A stretch of 36,611 nt of DNA from a virus, in IMG/VR virus record IMGVR_UViG_3300025138_000128, positions 1 through 36,611 of that record. One strand, written 5' to 3'. How positions within the stretch are numbered: position 1 is the first letter of the stretch; each line of letters starts with the position of its first letter. The position numbers were made by a program, and so were the translations under genes. Below are positions 18,335-26,746 of the stretch, in pieces. Under the pieces are notes generated by a model, which was given only the letters and a program-made list of their open reading frames with translations, was not told the origin of the DNA and did no database searches.

Positions 18335-19519
18335 TTATTCGACCCAATTAAATTCTTCGGGCTTTACTTCTTTTTCTTCTTCTACTTCTACTTGTTCTTC
18401 TATTACTTCTGGAACATAATCTTCTTTAACAGTCTTAATATAACTGACATTTAGTAGTTTTGCTAGTTTGTCGCTAAGAGTAACTTGTTTAACTTCAAAA
18501 TAGTCACTAGAATGGTAAAAATCATCTGTATACCTATTAAGAACATACTTTAAAGAATCTAGAGTAACAACATTTTTGTCTATTAAAGAGTCAATTATAC
18601 TTTGAGAACTGTTGCCGCCTAAGTAATTAAGATTTTTACCTAAGAAGTCTATTAATGACTTAAAATTAACATGTCTTTTAGTACTACAATCATTTATTTT
18701 AATCCCGTGATCAACAAATAGTATTTCTAAATACATAAGAGAGTCAATGTAATTACTATTAGCCATAATTTCCATAGCTAATATATGATTGTCAGTGTCT
18801 TCACTCTCAAACATACTAGATAATTGTTGAAATACTTCCTCAGTAATACTTATAGAATCTTCAGCGTTTATATGGCTAATTAAAGATTTATAATCATATA
18901 CTTTATCAAGATTATTCATTATGTGTTGCCACTTATCTTCATGCTCTGGATCCACATAATTCATATAACTATTGCGGTTTTTAGGATTTGCTATTATTGG
19001 ACGAACACCGTTGTAAAGACTGCAATCTCTATTTTGAATTTGCATTTTAGTACTATTGCAGACATTTATTTGTTCGTCGTCAGATAAATCTTTTATAACA
19101 TCTTTTATATCTTCAACTTCATTTGGATCTAAATAATCTTCTGCTAATAATTCAACAAATTGAACTAACTGTTTTTTATTAACAGTATGAACCCAATCGT
19201 TTTTTACCATTTTTTGAAAAGTAGTATCTACAAATATGTGAGTTGCTTTAGTAACATCATTAGTAGTTTTTGCATAATTATTTAATAGCAAATCTCTTAA
19301 TTTTATTCTAGGAATATTGCATCCAGGCCCTATATATAAAACATCTCCTGGACTAGGAGAATATTCTTTTTTAATAGGTAAATCAGGAAGATCAGAAGCT
19401 TCATATTCAAGCCTTTTTGTTACACTGCTTCTATGAAAGTATACACTATCTATTTCTTGGGTTCTAGTACTTGAGGAATACGATCTATGTATTTCAAGTG
19501 CCTTATATAAATCTAACAT
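18335..19519 (-). CDS. hypothetical protein, 394 aa, acidic C-terminus
   Basis: I do not recognise the family. Residues about 55-100 (GDVLYIGPG, then IPRIKLRDLL, KATHIFVD) have the strand-helix rhythm of a BRCT-like domain, but this is weak. The rest is helical and rich in Asp, Asn and Ser. The C-terminus is a Glu/Val-rich acidic tail (VEVEEEKEVKPEE) ending in NWVE. It starts 6 bases after the stop of the MoxR-like ATPase gene and may be the third member of that gene set, for example a client or adaptor. That role is inference from position only. Confidence 0.6.
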   Translation of the reverse strand: MLDLYKALEIHRSYSSSTRTQEIDSVYFHRSSVTKRLEYEASDLPDLPIKKEYSPSPGDVLYIGPGCNIPRIKLRDLLLNNYAKTTNDVTKATHIFVDTTFQKMVKNDWVHTVNKKQLVQFVELLAEDYLDPNEVEDIKDVIKDLSDDEQINVCNSTKMQIQNRDCSLYNGVRPIIANPKNRNSYMNYVDPEHEDKWQHIMNNLDKVYDYKSLISHINAEDSISITEEVFQQLSSMFESEDTDNHILAMEIMANSNYIDSLMYLEILFVDHGIKINDCSTKRHVNFKSLIDFLGKNLNYLGGNSSQSIIDSLIDKNVVTLDSLKYVLNRYTDDFYHSSDYFEVKQVTLSDKLAKLLNVSYIKTVKEDYVPEVIEEQVEVEEEKEVKPEEFNWVE

Positions 19520-19525
19520 ATTTTA

Positions 19526-20695
19526 TTATTTAGTACTCATTTGTAAAACATTTTGATTCAACATCATCTTAGCAAACTTAGGTTTGTTACCGCCTAATAA
19601 TTCTTTAACGATGTAATATTTAAGATCGTCAGTGAATGCGTCATACTTAGTTGTTAAATCAATTAACCTTTTGTTCATTGCGTCATTGATAGGATTTGTT
19701 TGAGCAAATACTAAGCAATGATTTATTAATCTAGTAGCTAATACACTAGCGATGTCTGCACGATATGTATCATTAACTCCTATACATTCTCTTGATTCTT
19801 TTAATAATTCTGCATCATCTAAAGTCAACATTTGTTGAGGTGTTAAGATTTTATCTAAGTTATTATTAATAAACATGACAAACATAGCACCCGCATCAGG
19901 TCCAATAGAACCGTCGCCAATCATTTGAATAAGAGGAAGTTCCTTCTCAAAATCTTTTATAGAGCTTATAGAATTAAAAAATGTAGTAACAGACCTAGGA
20001 TTTACATCTGTGGTAATTACTTCAGGATGCATTAATAAGAAATTAATACAACGACCATCTATACCAACGTTCTCTGCCCAACGGGCCCATACAGGACCAT
20101 CAAACTTAGTTTCTATAGATATAAATCTAGTCTTCTGCGCATTATCTAGACTAGTAACATTATAGTCACCGTTGTCAGGATTAGTAGTTAAAACTACATG
20201 CCAGTTTCTGGGAAGTCGCCAGCTAACATATTCTTGTTTGTCTATTAATTCCATACATGCTTGCATAAATCTATGATCAGCACGAGTATAGTCATCTAGA
20301 ACTAAGAAACCGCCTTCGCCACGACCCTGAATCCATTCAGGAGCAGCATGAGACATTCTTTTGTCTACAACTTTGAAACCTTTCTTATTAGCAGTATCGA
20401 TTTCTTGTTCAGTAACCCATAAAGTTTTACCTTCGTTATTTTTAACTTGGAATTCTTTAACAGGAAAACCTACAAGATCACCTAATTCTTCTAGCTGCGC
20501 TAGATTTAGTTTTACTACTTGCATTTCTAGCTCACTACCTAATTGCATAATAGCGGATGTTTTACCAAGGCCCGCTTCACCTTCAACATTTACAGCTACA
20601 GGAACTTTACCTGTTTCTTGTATATACTTGTTATTATTAACCATGTGTTTGATGAAAGTTTTCATCTCATCAACATTTAATTTTACTTGACTCAT
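19526..20695 (-). CDS. MoxR-like AAA+ ATPase
   Basis: The 389-aa protein is an AAA+ ATPase: Walker A GEAGLGKT (39-46), Walker B FLVLDD (130-135), sensor 1 TTNPDNG (170-176) and an arginine near R190 (QKTRFISIE). This arrangement is typical of the MoxR branch. MoxR ATPases work with a von Willebrand factor A (VWA) partner, and the gene directly upstream encodes exactly such a protein. They usually remodel or load cofactors and metals into other proteins. The target in this phage is unknown. Being in the replication arm suggests it acts early, on a phage or host protein. Confidence 0.85.
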   Translation of the reverse strand: MSQVKLNVDEMKTFIKHMVNNNKYIQETGKVPVAVNVEGEAGLGKTSAIMQLGSELEMQVVKLNLAQLEELGDLVGFPVKEFQVKNNEGKTLWVTEQEIDTANKKGFKVVDKRMSHAAPEWIQGRGEGGFLVLDDYTRADHRFMQACMELIDKQEYVSWRLPRNWHVVLTTNPDNGDYNVTSLDNAQKTRFISIETKFDGPVWARWAENVGIDGRCINFLLMHPEVITTDVNPRSVTTFFNSISSIKDFEKELPLIQMIGDGSIGPDAGAMFVMFINNNLDKILTPQQMLTLDDAELLKESRECIGVNDTYRADIASVLATRLINHCLVFAQTNPINDAMNKRLIDLTTKYDAFTDDLKYYIVKELLGGNKPKFAKMMLNQNVLQMSTK

Positions 20696-20707
20696 TGATT
20701 GTAATTT

Positions 20708-21928
20708 TTATAATTCTAATTTGATTTTTAGACCAGGAAGATCTTCATTAATTTCTGATTGTTCAGAATGAACCCATAATACTTTAGCTCTAGGACTAAC
20801 ACTAGTACTTGCTTCACCGTCAGTAAAATATACAAGACTAGTATAACTAGTATTCTCGTTAAAATATTCTATAACAGGTGTAAAGCTAGTACCTCCACGT
20901 CCATGAAGTTTAAGATCATATGTACCTTTATACTCACTAATATCTCGTATGTAAGTATCACATTGTACAAGAGTTATATCAACACCAGTTTTATATATAT
21001 GGTGCATCTCATTCATAAATTCTCTTACTTCATTATCACTAACGGATCCAGATGTGTCTATAGCTAACATAAGCTTTTGTTTCATCTTAACTTTCATACC
21101 AGGCATATCAGGAAACTTAGTATTTTCTTTTCTACGAATCTTTTTCGTAAAAATCTTAGTACTAATACCTGTAAAGCGTCGGAGATAATTCTTCCAATTA
21201 AATTTAGGAGGAACTATTTCTTCAATTTTAATTATACCTTTCATCTCACCAGGAATATTACCCTGTTTCTTTTCGGCTTGACTTTTTACTTCGCTCAACA
21301 CTCTTTGCAGTTGCTTTTCTATAAGTTGCTTTTCTGCGTCAGGTAGATTTTGAAAATCTTTCCAAGGATGATTAGGCATATTAACATTTTTATCTCCCTC
21401 TCCAGGTACTCCTATTGTAATTTGGCAATTGCCTTTTTTTGCTGCATCAAGAAGTTTATCCATATTCCCACAGCCACAAGTACCGTTTTGTTTTTTCTTC
21501 TTCTGAAGCTGTTGGAGCTTATCATAGTAATATCTACTACCTGCTCTTCTATCTAAATGAAGATCAGAATAATCGTCTATATCTATACCTCCTTTAGGCA
21601 GCCAATCTTTACTTATGTATTGATTGATTTCCATGTCCATAGCAATATTAGCCAACTTCTTATCTTTGAATAAATCAAATGTAGTAAGATGGTTAAATGC
21701 AATATGAAGTAATTCGTGTTTAAGAAGACCCATACGATGTAATTCAGATAAAGGTTCCCAGAATTTCTCACTAATAGTGAGCTGATAGTTAATGCCATTT
21801 TTGCTGACAGCTGCTGTACCAATAGCATCATGCCATACTTTATTTAACATTATAAGAAAGAAACCGTAGAACGGTTCTTTTAGCATTAAGTCTTTGCTGA
21901 TCTTACTCAGCGATTCTTGCTTATTCAT
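20708..21928 (-). CDS. VWA-domain protein with putative metallopeptidase motif (DUF2201-like)
   Basis: The 406-aa protein has two parts. The N-terminal part carries HELLH (71-75) followed by NIAMDMEIN (94-102), a zincin-type HExxH with an acidic third-ligand candidate, as in the DUF2201 putative metallopeptidase family. The C-terminal part is a VWA domain with an intact metal-ion-dependent adhesion site: DTSGSVS (291-297), GGTSFTP (T347) and FTDGE (D370). A Lys-rich linker with CGCG lies at about 144-154. VWA proteins of this type pair with MoxR AAA+ ATPases, and the MoxR gene follows 12 bases on. Its start overlaps the primase stop by 8 bases. Peptidase activity is inferred, not shown. Confidence 0.82.
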   Translation of the reverse strand: MNKQESLSKISKDLMLKEPFYGFFLIMLNKVWHDAIGTAAVSKNGINYQLTISEKFWEPLSELHRMGLLKHELLHIAFNHLTTFDLFKDKKLANIAMDMEINQYISKDWLPKGGIDIDDYSDLHLDRRAGSRYYYDKLQQLQKKKKQNGTCGCGNMDKLLDAAKKGNCQITIGVPGEGDKNVNMPNHPWKDFQNLPDAEKQLIEKQLQRVLSEVKSQAEKKQGNIPGEMKGIIKIEEIVPPKFNWKNYLRRFTGISTKIFTKKIRRKENTKFPDMPGMKVKMKQKLMLAIDTSGSVSDNEVREFMNEMHHIYKTGVDITLVQCDTYIRDISEYKGTYDLKLHGRGGTSFTPVIEYFNENTSYTSLVYFTDGEASTSVSPRAKVLWVHSEQSEINEDLPGLKIKLEL

Positions 21929-22928
21929 ATAATTTTTTTATTTTTTTATTGAAAAATTCTATACTAAAATTTATTGTAGTATTTTTTACAAAGTCACTAA
22001 AGTCTTTAGATTTTGCAATAGGCAATACAAAGAAATGAGGTACGTTATATCTTTTAGAAAACTCTTTAGCGAGTTTAGTACCTGCATCGTCATTGTCAAA
22101 TAGACATACGACTTTCTTGAATCTAGATTTATATTCATCCATAACGGAATCTTTCATCATAACAGATTCTGATTGTAAGCCAATAGCTGGAGCACCAATA
22201 ACATCATGGATACTCATAACATCTTTTAAAGATTTAGTAATAACTAGTAGTTCACCTGATTTAGGCAACTGTGTGTAGCCTTGGTGAACAGAATAGTTAG
22301 CATTATTAATCCATTTTTTGAGTTTATCTTCAAATGGTTGATAGATTTTGTAAGTTAGTTTGTCGTCTTTTTTCTCTACATATGCATAAGCACATTTATG
22401 AGTTTTGACAGCATTACCGTTGTAAAATACATGACTAATAGGGAACACATTAAACTTTTCTAACGTAGACTTTTTTATACCGAAAGGTCCCCAGAAGTTT
22501 TTATCTAGCTGTTGCCACGGTCTTATTTTTATTCCTAATTCTACTTTTTCTTTTTGTGTTATCTTAGTATAGTTTATAGTTTGTTTATTAGCAGATACAT
22601 TATAATTAGATAATCCTAAATCAAATGCTATTTTTTCTAGCGCTTCAGAATAGTTTAAATTAAACAGTTTCCTCACCATAGCAACAAAATCACCACAATC
22701 ACCTGTAGCAAAATCTTTAAACATAAGAACATTTCTATCTACTCTATGAAAGAATAGTGCAAATGAAGGAATATTGTCTTCGCGCAATGGGCTATGATAT
22801 ACGCCTAGCGTAGTTATTCTCTCACCCATATAGTAACTATATATTTGTTCTTGAGTTACGTGTTTTAGGATATCTTCTCTACTAATAAGATCATTAAAGA
22901 CTATCGAATTTAAATTTATATTTGCCAT
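21921..22928 (-). CDS. dnaG: DnaG-type DNA primase (TOPRIM)
   Basis: The 335-aa protein has an N-terminal DnaG-like zinc-binding fold region (YHSPLREDNIPSF at 44-56, FKDFATGDCGDF at 70-81), but nearly all zinc-binding Cys/His are lost. The C-terminal half is a TOPRIM domain: LLVITKSLKDVMSI (227-240), the GLQSESVMM stretch and the metal-binding LFDNDDAG (276-283). The usual catalytic Glu of the first TOPRIM motif is replaced by Lys (K232), a form I associate with phage primases. It is shorter than bacterial DnaG and lacks the helicase-binding domain. It would prime lagging-strand synthesis. A strong terminator hairpin ends 9 bases before the ATG. Confidence 0.82.
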   Translation of the reverse strand: MANINLNSIVFNDLISREDILKHVTQEQIYSYYMGERITTLGVYHSPLREDNIPSFALFFHRVDRNVLMFKDFATGDCGDFVAMVRKLFNLNYSEALEKIAFDLGLSNYNVSANKQTINYTKITQKEKVELGIKIRPWQQLDKNFWGPFGIKKSTLEKFNVFPISHVFYNGNAVKTHKCAYAYVEKKDDKLTYKIYQPFEDKLKKWINNANYSVHQGYTQLPKSGELLVITKSLKDVMSIHDVIGAPAIGLQSESVMMKDSVMDEYKSRFKKVVCLFDNDDAGTKLAKEFSKRYNVPHFFVLPIAKSKDFSDFVKNTTINFSIEFFNKKIKKLYE

Positions 22929-22929
22929 A

Positions 22930-22960
22930 ACAAAAAAAGAGGGCCTATTACAGCCCTCTT
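22930..22960 (-). terminator. strong intrinsic terminator hairpin before the primase gene
   Basis: AAGAGGGC (22937-22944) and GCCCTCTT (22953-22960) form an 8-bp stem with an 8-base loop, followed on the - strand by seven T. A T-rich tract also flanks the other side, so it could work in both directions. It lies between the candidate SSB gene and the primase ATG. In this colinear operon it would reduce downstream expression, or be read through by the phage polymerase. Confidence 0.75.
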
Positions 22961-22978
22961 GTTTTTAATTAAATGATT

Positions 22979-23581
22979 TTACCAATCGTCAGTTGATGAG
23001 TCCATTAGGTCATCTGCTTTTGCATCTTGCAATACAGGCTGACTTTCTTCTATTCTTTCAATAGCATCTACAGTAGGCGCTAGTTTAAGACGAGTAGAAG
23101 CTTCATCGACATTCATAGATTCTACAAAAGGAACCCAGCTACGAGGCTGAATATACTTTTTAGTAGCATTTAGAGTACCGTAAGTAGCAAAGACTCTAAA
23201 TTTACCTGCACTAGCAAGTCCGTCTTTAATATACTTCATAGCGTGATCAAGCAATTCTTTAGCATTAGAAGCTTTAAAAGCAATCTCATGATCAGCTCCA
23301 TATATTGCATGGATAATATGCTTCATAGATTTACCTTGTTTCCTTACTTGTTCGTCTATAGTACTATACTGTGTATCTTTTGTAACATACCAGTAAGAAG
23401 TAGAACATTCTCCGCCATTGTTATCTGTAAAGACAACCTTATAATCAGGAGCATTTTCCTTATCTTCTTTTGTTTTTTTGTAAACAGACATTTTTAAATC
23501 GTTTACTAATCCAGCTACACCACCATTAAAGATAGTAACGCCTTGTTTGGCATCAAAGCCATTGTCATTTAAATCGTACAT
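22979..23581 (-). CDS. candidate single-stranded DNA-binding protein, 200 aa
   Basis: The protein begins MYDLNDNGFDAKQGVTIFNG and continues with NAPDYKVVFTDNNGGE (about 43-58). I recall this pattern from a conserved protein in the replication module of crAss-like phages, where an SSB role has been suggested. The C-terminus is acidic with a final aromatic (DDLMDSSTDDW), like the partner-binding tails of SSB and T7 gp2.5. No OB-fold can be proven by eye. It lies between a 182-aa protein and the primase. The ATG is preceded by TTTAAAAAC and the gene is followed by a strong terminator, which fits a well-expressed product. Confidence 0.5.
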   Translation of the reverse strand: MYDLNDNGFDAKQGVTIFNGGVAGLVNDLKMSVYKKTKEDKENAPDYKVVFTDNNGGECSTSYWYVTKDTQYSTIDEQVRKQGKSMKHIIHAIYGADHEIAFKASNAKELLDHAMKYIKDGLASAGKFRVFATYGTLNATKKYIQPRSWVPFVESMNVDEASTRLKLAPTVDAIERIEESQPVLQDAKADDLMDSSTDDW

Positions 23582-23600
23582 AAATTGTTTTTAAAAATTA

Positions 23601-24149
23601 TTACCATTGATTATTTACGTCCTCAGAAGGAGTAACGCTTAACTCTCTATCATCTATTTCAGGTCTTTGGTTTTCATTACCTATTGTATCTGATACTTCT
23701 TCTGTTACTTCTATTGTATTAGTAGTTTCAGATTTTCCTAAAGCTTCTTCTACTTCATCATTAGAAATAGCGTCATTCATTAGATTTAAAGTATAAAATC
23801 CATTATTATTAGAAATCTTAAATTCATTTTCTACATCATTAGATAATTCTAATGTTTTAGAAATAAATTCAAAAGTTTTCTTATCACTAAGAGTACAAGT
23901 TTTAGTTAATTTAAAACCATAATCTTCCTCAGCTTTACGAATTGCTACAGTACTTCTATCAGGACTAAAACCAAAAGATATTCTATCTTCTCCTTCAATA
24001 CTCATAAGATCTTGTGCAGCTTTATTAAAGCTAAACTTTCTACCTGCACCTGGTTTTGCCAATGCTGCCATTGTCATTACAGGATAATTATACTTTTCTG
24101 TCTTACGCTGTCTTTGTGAGGGCACAGCATCCCATGTGAAATTCTCCAT
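23601..24149 (-). CDS. hypothetical protein, 182 aa
   Basis: I do not recognise the family. The N-terminal two thirds look like a small alpha/beta domain (ISFGFSPDRSTVAIRK at about 77-92). The last 50 residues are acidic, Ser/Thr-rich and low in hydrophobics, ending SEDVNNQW. A disordered acidic tail with a terminal Trp is shared with the next gene product, which suggests that both bind a common replication partner. It starts 21 bases after the Sak4-like ATPase stop and belongs to the same operon. Confidence 0.6.
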   Translation of the reverse strand: MENFTWDAVPSQRQRKTEKYNYPVMTMAALAKPGAGRKFSFNKAAQDLMSIEGEDRISFGFSPDRSTVAIRKAEEDYGFKLTKTCTLSDKKTFEFISKTLELSNDVENEFKISNNNGFYTLNLMNDAISNDEVEEALGKSETTNTIEVTEEVSDTIGNENQRPEIDDRELSVTPSEDVNNQW

Positions 24150-24170
24150 TTCGTGTTTTTTAAAAATTAA

Positions 24171-24845
24171 TTAAATTGAATAATACTCTCTGATTGTTTC
24201 GTTGACATCAATTAGATCATTATCGATCATATCTTCTTCAAACATTTCGAGAGGTGTTTTACATGTGTCGGAACCTGATGAGATAGTTCTAAATACATGG
24301 CGATTAGGTTTGCCAGGAGATTTTACAATCTCTGTATATAAAACTATTGTGCTAAAAGACTCAGGAACAAATCTTTCTAGCATTTTACCTTGAACTCCAA
24401 TACGCTCAGATGCAAATCCAGAATCATCGTAATGTGTTTCAGGATGAGCCATAAGATATACTATGATATCATCGCGCATAGAATCGTTAATAAAATTGAT
24501 GAGGTCATATTGGTTTGCTGCCATTTTTGACCATTTATCAAAGCCTTTTTCAGCTCTGAATTTTTGACTCATAACTGTATCAGTCATGATTCTTGACCAA
24601 GTATCGATAATAACAGTCTTGACATTTTCTAATTTGTTCACTTTCTGTAAAGTGTTTAGCACGATTGCTATGTCAGATGTTTTACGATAATTGCGTTTAT
24701 CCTCGTTATATTTTTTACCAAACTGTTTAAATGGTAACGCCTTTTGATCGGTGTTTATTATTACAGTTTCTTCGGGGTTAAGGTTTCTTAACGAGGTAGA
24801 TTTCCCCATACCTGATTTACCAACCAGGAACACTAATTGTGCCAT
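24171..24845 (-). CDS. Sak4-like phage ATPase (AAA_24 family, RecA-fold)
   Basis: The 224-aa protein starts with a RecA-fold P-loop, VFLVGKSGMGKSTS (Walker A 9-16), and has a Walker B-like VKTVIIDTWSRI (about 75-86) and an AHPETHYD segment after a hydrophobic strand. The size and motif order match the phage nucleotide-binding AAA_24 group, whose Sak4 members are single-strand annealing recombinases. Nearby nuclease, resolvase and candidate SSB genes support recombination. It is the first gene after a short gap with a plausible Bacteroidota-type promoter, so it may lead a transcription unit. Annealing activity is inferred from family and context. Confidence 0.72.
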   Translation of the reverse strand: MAQLVFLVGKSGMGKSTSLRNLNPEETVIINTDQKALPFKQFGKKYNEDKRNYRKTSDIAIVLNTLQKVNKLENVKTVIIDTWSRIMTDTVMSQKFRAEKGFDKWSKMAANQYDLINFINDSMRDDIIVYLMAHPETHYDDSGFASERIGVQGKMLERFVPESFSTIVLYTEIVKSPGKPNRHVFRTISSGSDTCKTPLEMFEEDMIDNDLIDVNETIREYYSI

Positions 24846-24876
24846 AAAATTAAATTTTGTGATTATTACTACTATA

Positions 24877-24907
24877 TAAATATAGTCATTTTTCCCTGTA
24901 TTTGCAA
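24877..24907 (-). promoter_or_regulatory. candidate Bacteroidota-type promoter before the Sak4-like gene
   Basis: On the - strand, TTG (24907-24905) is followed after 20 bases by TATATTTA (24884-24877). This is close to the Bacteroidota housekeeping pattern TTTG-N19-21-TAnnTTTG. It lies in the 74-bp gap upstream of the Sak4-like gene, about 30 bases before its ATG. A small inverted repeat (CCCT/AGGG) overlaps the upstream element and could bind a regulator. The match is imperfect and was found by eye. Confidence 0.4.
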
Positions 24908-24919
24908 GGGTTTCAGGTC

Positions 24920-25216
24920 TTAAATACTCTTAATTTCTTTCTTTACTTCATCTGCTTTCTTTTTACGTTTGTTATACAATTCACCTCTTAAATGCGGGTG
25001 CTCTTCTTGTACCTTTCTAGATGCTCTACCGAATGAATCTATATATGGGATAATTCTAGATTCCATATCTTTAAGAGCATCTTTGAACGGCTTATTTAAA
25101 TTATACTGAATATCTAATAAATAATGGTAATAGAGTCTTTCATTAGAATCCCGTAATTCTGGATGCTTAGTAAGCTTATCTTTTACCCATTGATATTTAT
25201 CTTTAATTATTGTCAT
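24920..25216 (-). CDS. hypothetical protein, 98 aa, basic
   Basis: Small, Lys/Arg-rich protein with aromatic residues in its first half (YQWVKDKL, RLYYHYLLDIQY) and an HPHLRGELYNKRKKK stretch near the end. This resembles small phage proteins of unknown role found near replication genes, possibly nucleic-acid binding. Its start overlaps the end of the 151-aa gene by 14 bases. It is followed by the 74-bp gap that carries a candidate promoter. Confidence 0.6.
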   Translation of the reverse strand: MTIIKDKYQWVKDKLTKHPELRDSNERLYYHYLLDIQYNLNKPFKDALKDMESRIIPYIDSFGRASRKVQEEHPHLRGELYNKRKKKADEVKKEIKSI

Positions 25217-25658
25217 ATACAGTAATTAATAACTGCTCTTGAAAATGTAATATCTGTTCTACTATTTTCCATTCAGCATCTCCTATATTCTTTTTAGAAA
25301 AAGCTGTTTCTATATACTGGCCATTACTTAAACCTTCCATAGATAATTTTTTAAGACAAGATTTTAAAGCAGAATATTCAAATTCGTTATTTGCAAGAGA
25401 TGTGTAGAAATTTAATACACTAGCAGACTGAGCTATACTAGCAACAGAATAATCTCCTAATTTATATAAAGCAGGTAGAGGAAATGATTTATGCACTTCT
25501 TCTATGCTTTCAAATTTTTCATATAACTTTTTAGATAACTCAGGTTTTTCTTTGTCATCAGGTTCTTTTGTACAATTAATATTGTTAATTAATAAAGGTA
25601 TTTTACCCTCTTCAAAAGTCTTACTCAGACTTTCTTTTACTTTTTTTACAATTGGCAT
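25203..25658 (-). CDS. hypothetical protein, 151 aa
   Basis: I do not recognise the family. The first 45 residues are Lys/Glu-rich and the remainder is predicted helical, with small hydrophobic residues (YSVASIAQSASVLNFY at about 70-85). There is no signal peptide or membrane segment. It begins one base after the DnaB-like helicase stop and overlaps the next gene by 14 bases, so it is co-translated with replication genes. A helicase partner or loader role is possible but unsupported by motifs. Confidence 0.58.
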   Translation of the reverse strand: MPIVKKVKESLSKTFEEGKIPLLINNINCTKEPDDKEKPELSKKLYEKFESIEEVHKSFPLPALYKLGDYSVASIAQSASVLNFYTSLANNEFEYSALKSCLKKLSMEGLSNGQYIETAFSKKNIGDAEWKIVEQILHFQEQLLITVYDNN

Positions 25659-25659
25659 T

Positions 25660-26739
25660 TTATTTTGATTTTAAACTTGAATAATAATCATGGATCCTTT
25701 GTAATTCTTTAGGTTTTCCCATAATTTCATTTGCTTTAGGTAACTGATAATAACCGCCTATTTCACCTACAAATAGAAAGCTTGCTAATAGATTTACTTC
25801 ACCATCACGATTCTTACATATTTTAGTTAACCTATATCTATTCTTATATTTTGTAACATCAAAACCTAAGCATTTGTCTATGCCGTAGTAAAACGGACTT
25901 GCCAAACCTATTACAGTATTAGCATCTTCTGACATATTACCACTGTTTTTGATATCACTCAACATAGGCATCCAGTTGTCTTTCTCTCTACGGTCCATAG
26001 ATTCTGAGGAACGATTTATTTGAGATATAACTGTAGGACTAAAGTTGAACATATTTCTAAAGAATACTAAAGTTCTAGATACTTTATCCATAGCTTCTTT
26101 TAGATTAGCGTAGTTGTTGTAGTTTATAAGACCTATATGATCTATCACAACAAGAGTAATTAGTTTAGGATTATCAGGAATATAATTTATAATAATATTA
26201 TCCTTATTTCTAATAACTTGGCCACGCTTTTCTGCATAACCCATTAAATCTTTATATAAAAACTCTGGACTAAGAGAAGTACGATAATGTAAATACTTAT
26301 CTTGTATCTCGTTCATCTTAGCCTCATATTGAGGAATAAGTTTTGCTACTTCAGGACGAATCTCTGAAGAACCTAGCGATCTTATCTCATTAAGGTTAGT
26401 AAGTATACCGTGTTCACGCCATATAAGACTAGCAATATGTTTTGCTATTTGATATGCTGGCGGTATTTCTAAAGAATAATATATAATCTCTAGATCATGA
26501 ATGTACCCAGGGTTTGATTGTAGAAAATCTATAGCCCCGTACACATAAGTTGAATTGACAAATGCGGTTTTACCGACACTTGTACCTGCGAAAATTAAAT
26601 CATAACGACCTGGCTGTATATTTTTTATATGATCACTTAACGTTGTAAAACCTTCAAAAGGTATACCCGTATTTAATCCTTGTTTGCCACGCTCTATGTC
26701 TTGTTTTAATTTATCCCAATGCTTGATTTTTGCTGTCAT
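25660..26739 (-). CDS. dnaB: DnaB-like replicative DNA helicase
   Basis: The 359-aa protein matches the C-terminal RecA-like domain of DnaB. It has Walker A AGTSVGKT (51-58), the YYSLEIP strand (87-93), Walker B LVVIDHIGLI (196-205), SQINRSSE (239-246) and SDIKNSGNMSEDANTV (261-276), the last being the counterpart of the DnaB arginine/ring-contact region. It lacks most of the usual N-terminal DnaB domain (typical length about 450-470 aa). It should unwind DNA at the fork as a hexamer with the primase and polymerase of this arm. The ATG is preceded by the recurrent TTTAAAAAC leader. Confidence 0.87.
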   Translation of the reverse strand: MTAKIKHWDKLKQDIERGKQGLNTGIPFEGFTTLSDHIKNIQPGRYDLIFAGTSVGKTAFVNSTYVYGAIDFLQSNPGYIHDLEIIYYSLEIPPAYQIAKHIASLIWREHGILTNLNEIRSLGSSEIRPEVAKLIPQYEAKMNEIQDKYLHYRTSLSPEFLYKDLMGYAEKRGQVIRNKDNIIINYIPDNPKLITLVVIDHIGLINYNNYANLKEAMDKVSRTLVFFRNMFNFSPTVISQINRSSESMDRREKDNWMPMLSDIKNSGNMSEDANTVIGLASPFYYGIDKCLGFDVTKYKNRYRLTKICKNRDGEVNLLASFLFVGEIGGYYQLPKANEIMGKPKELQRIHDYYSSLKSK

Positions 26740-26746
26740 ATAGTTT

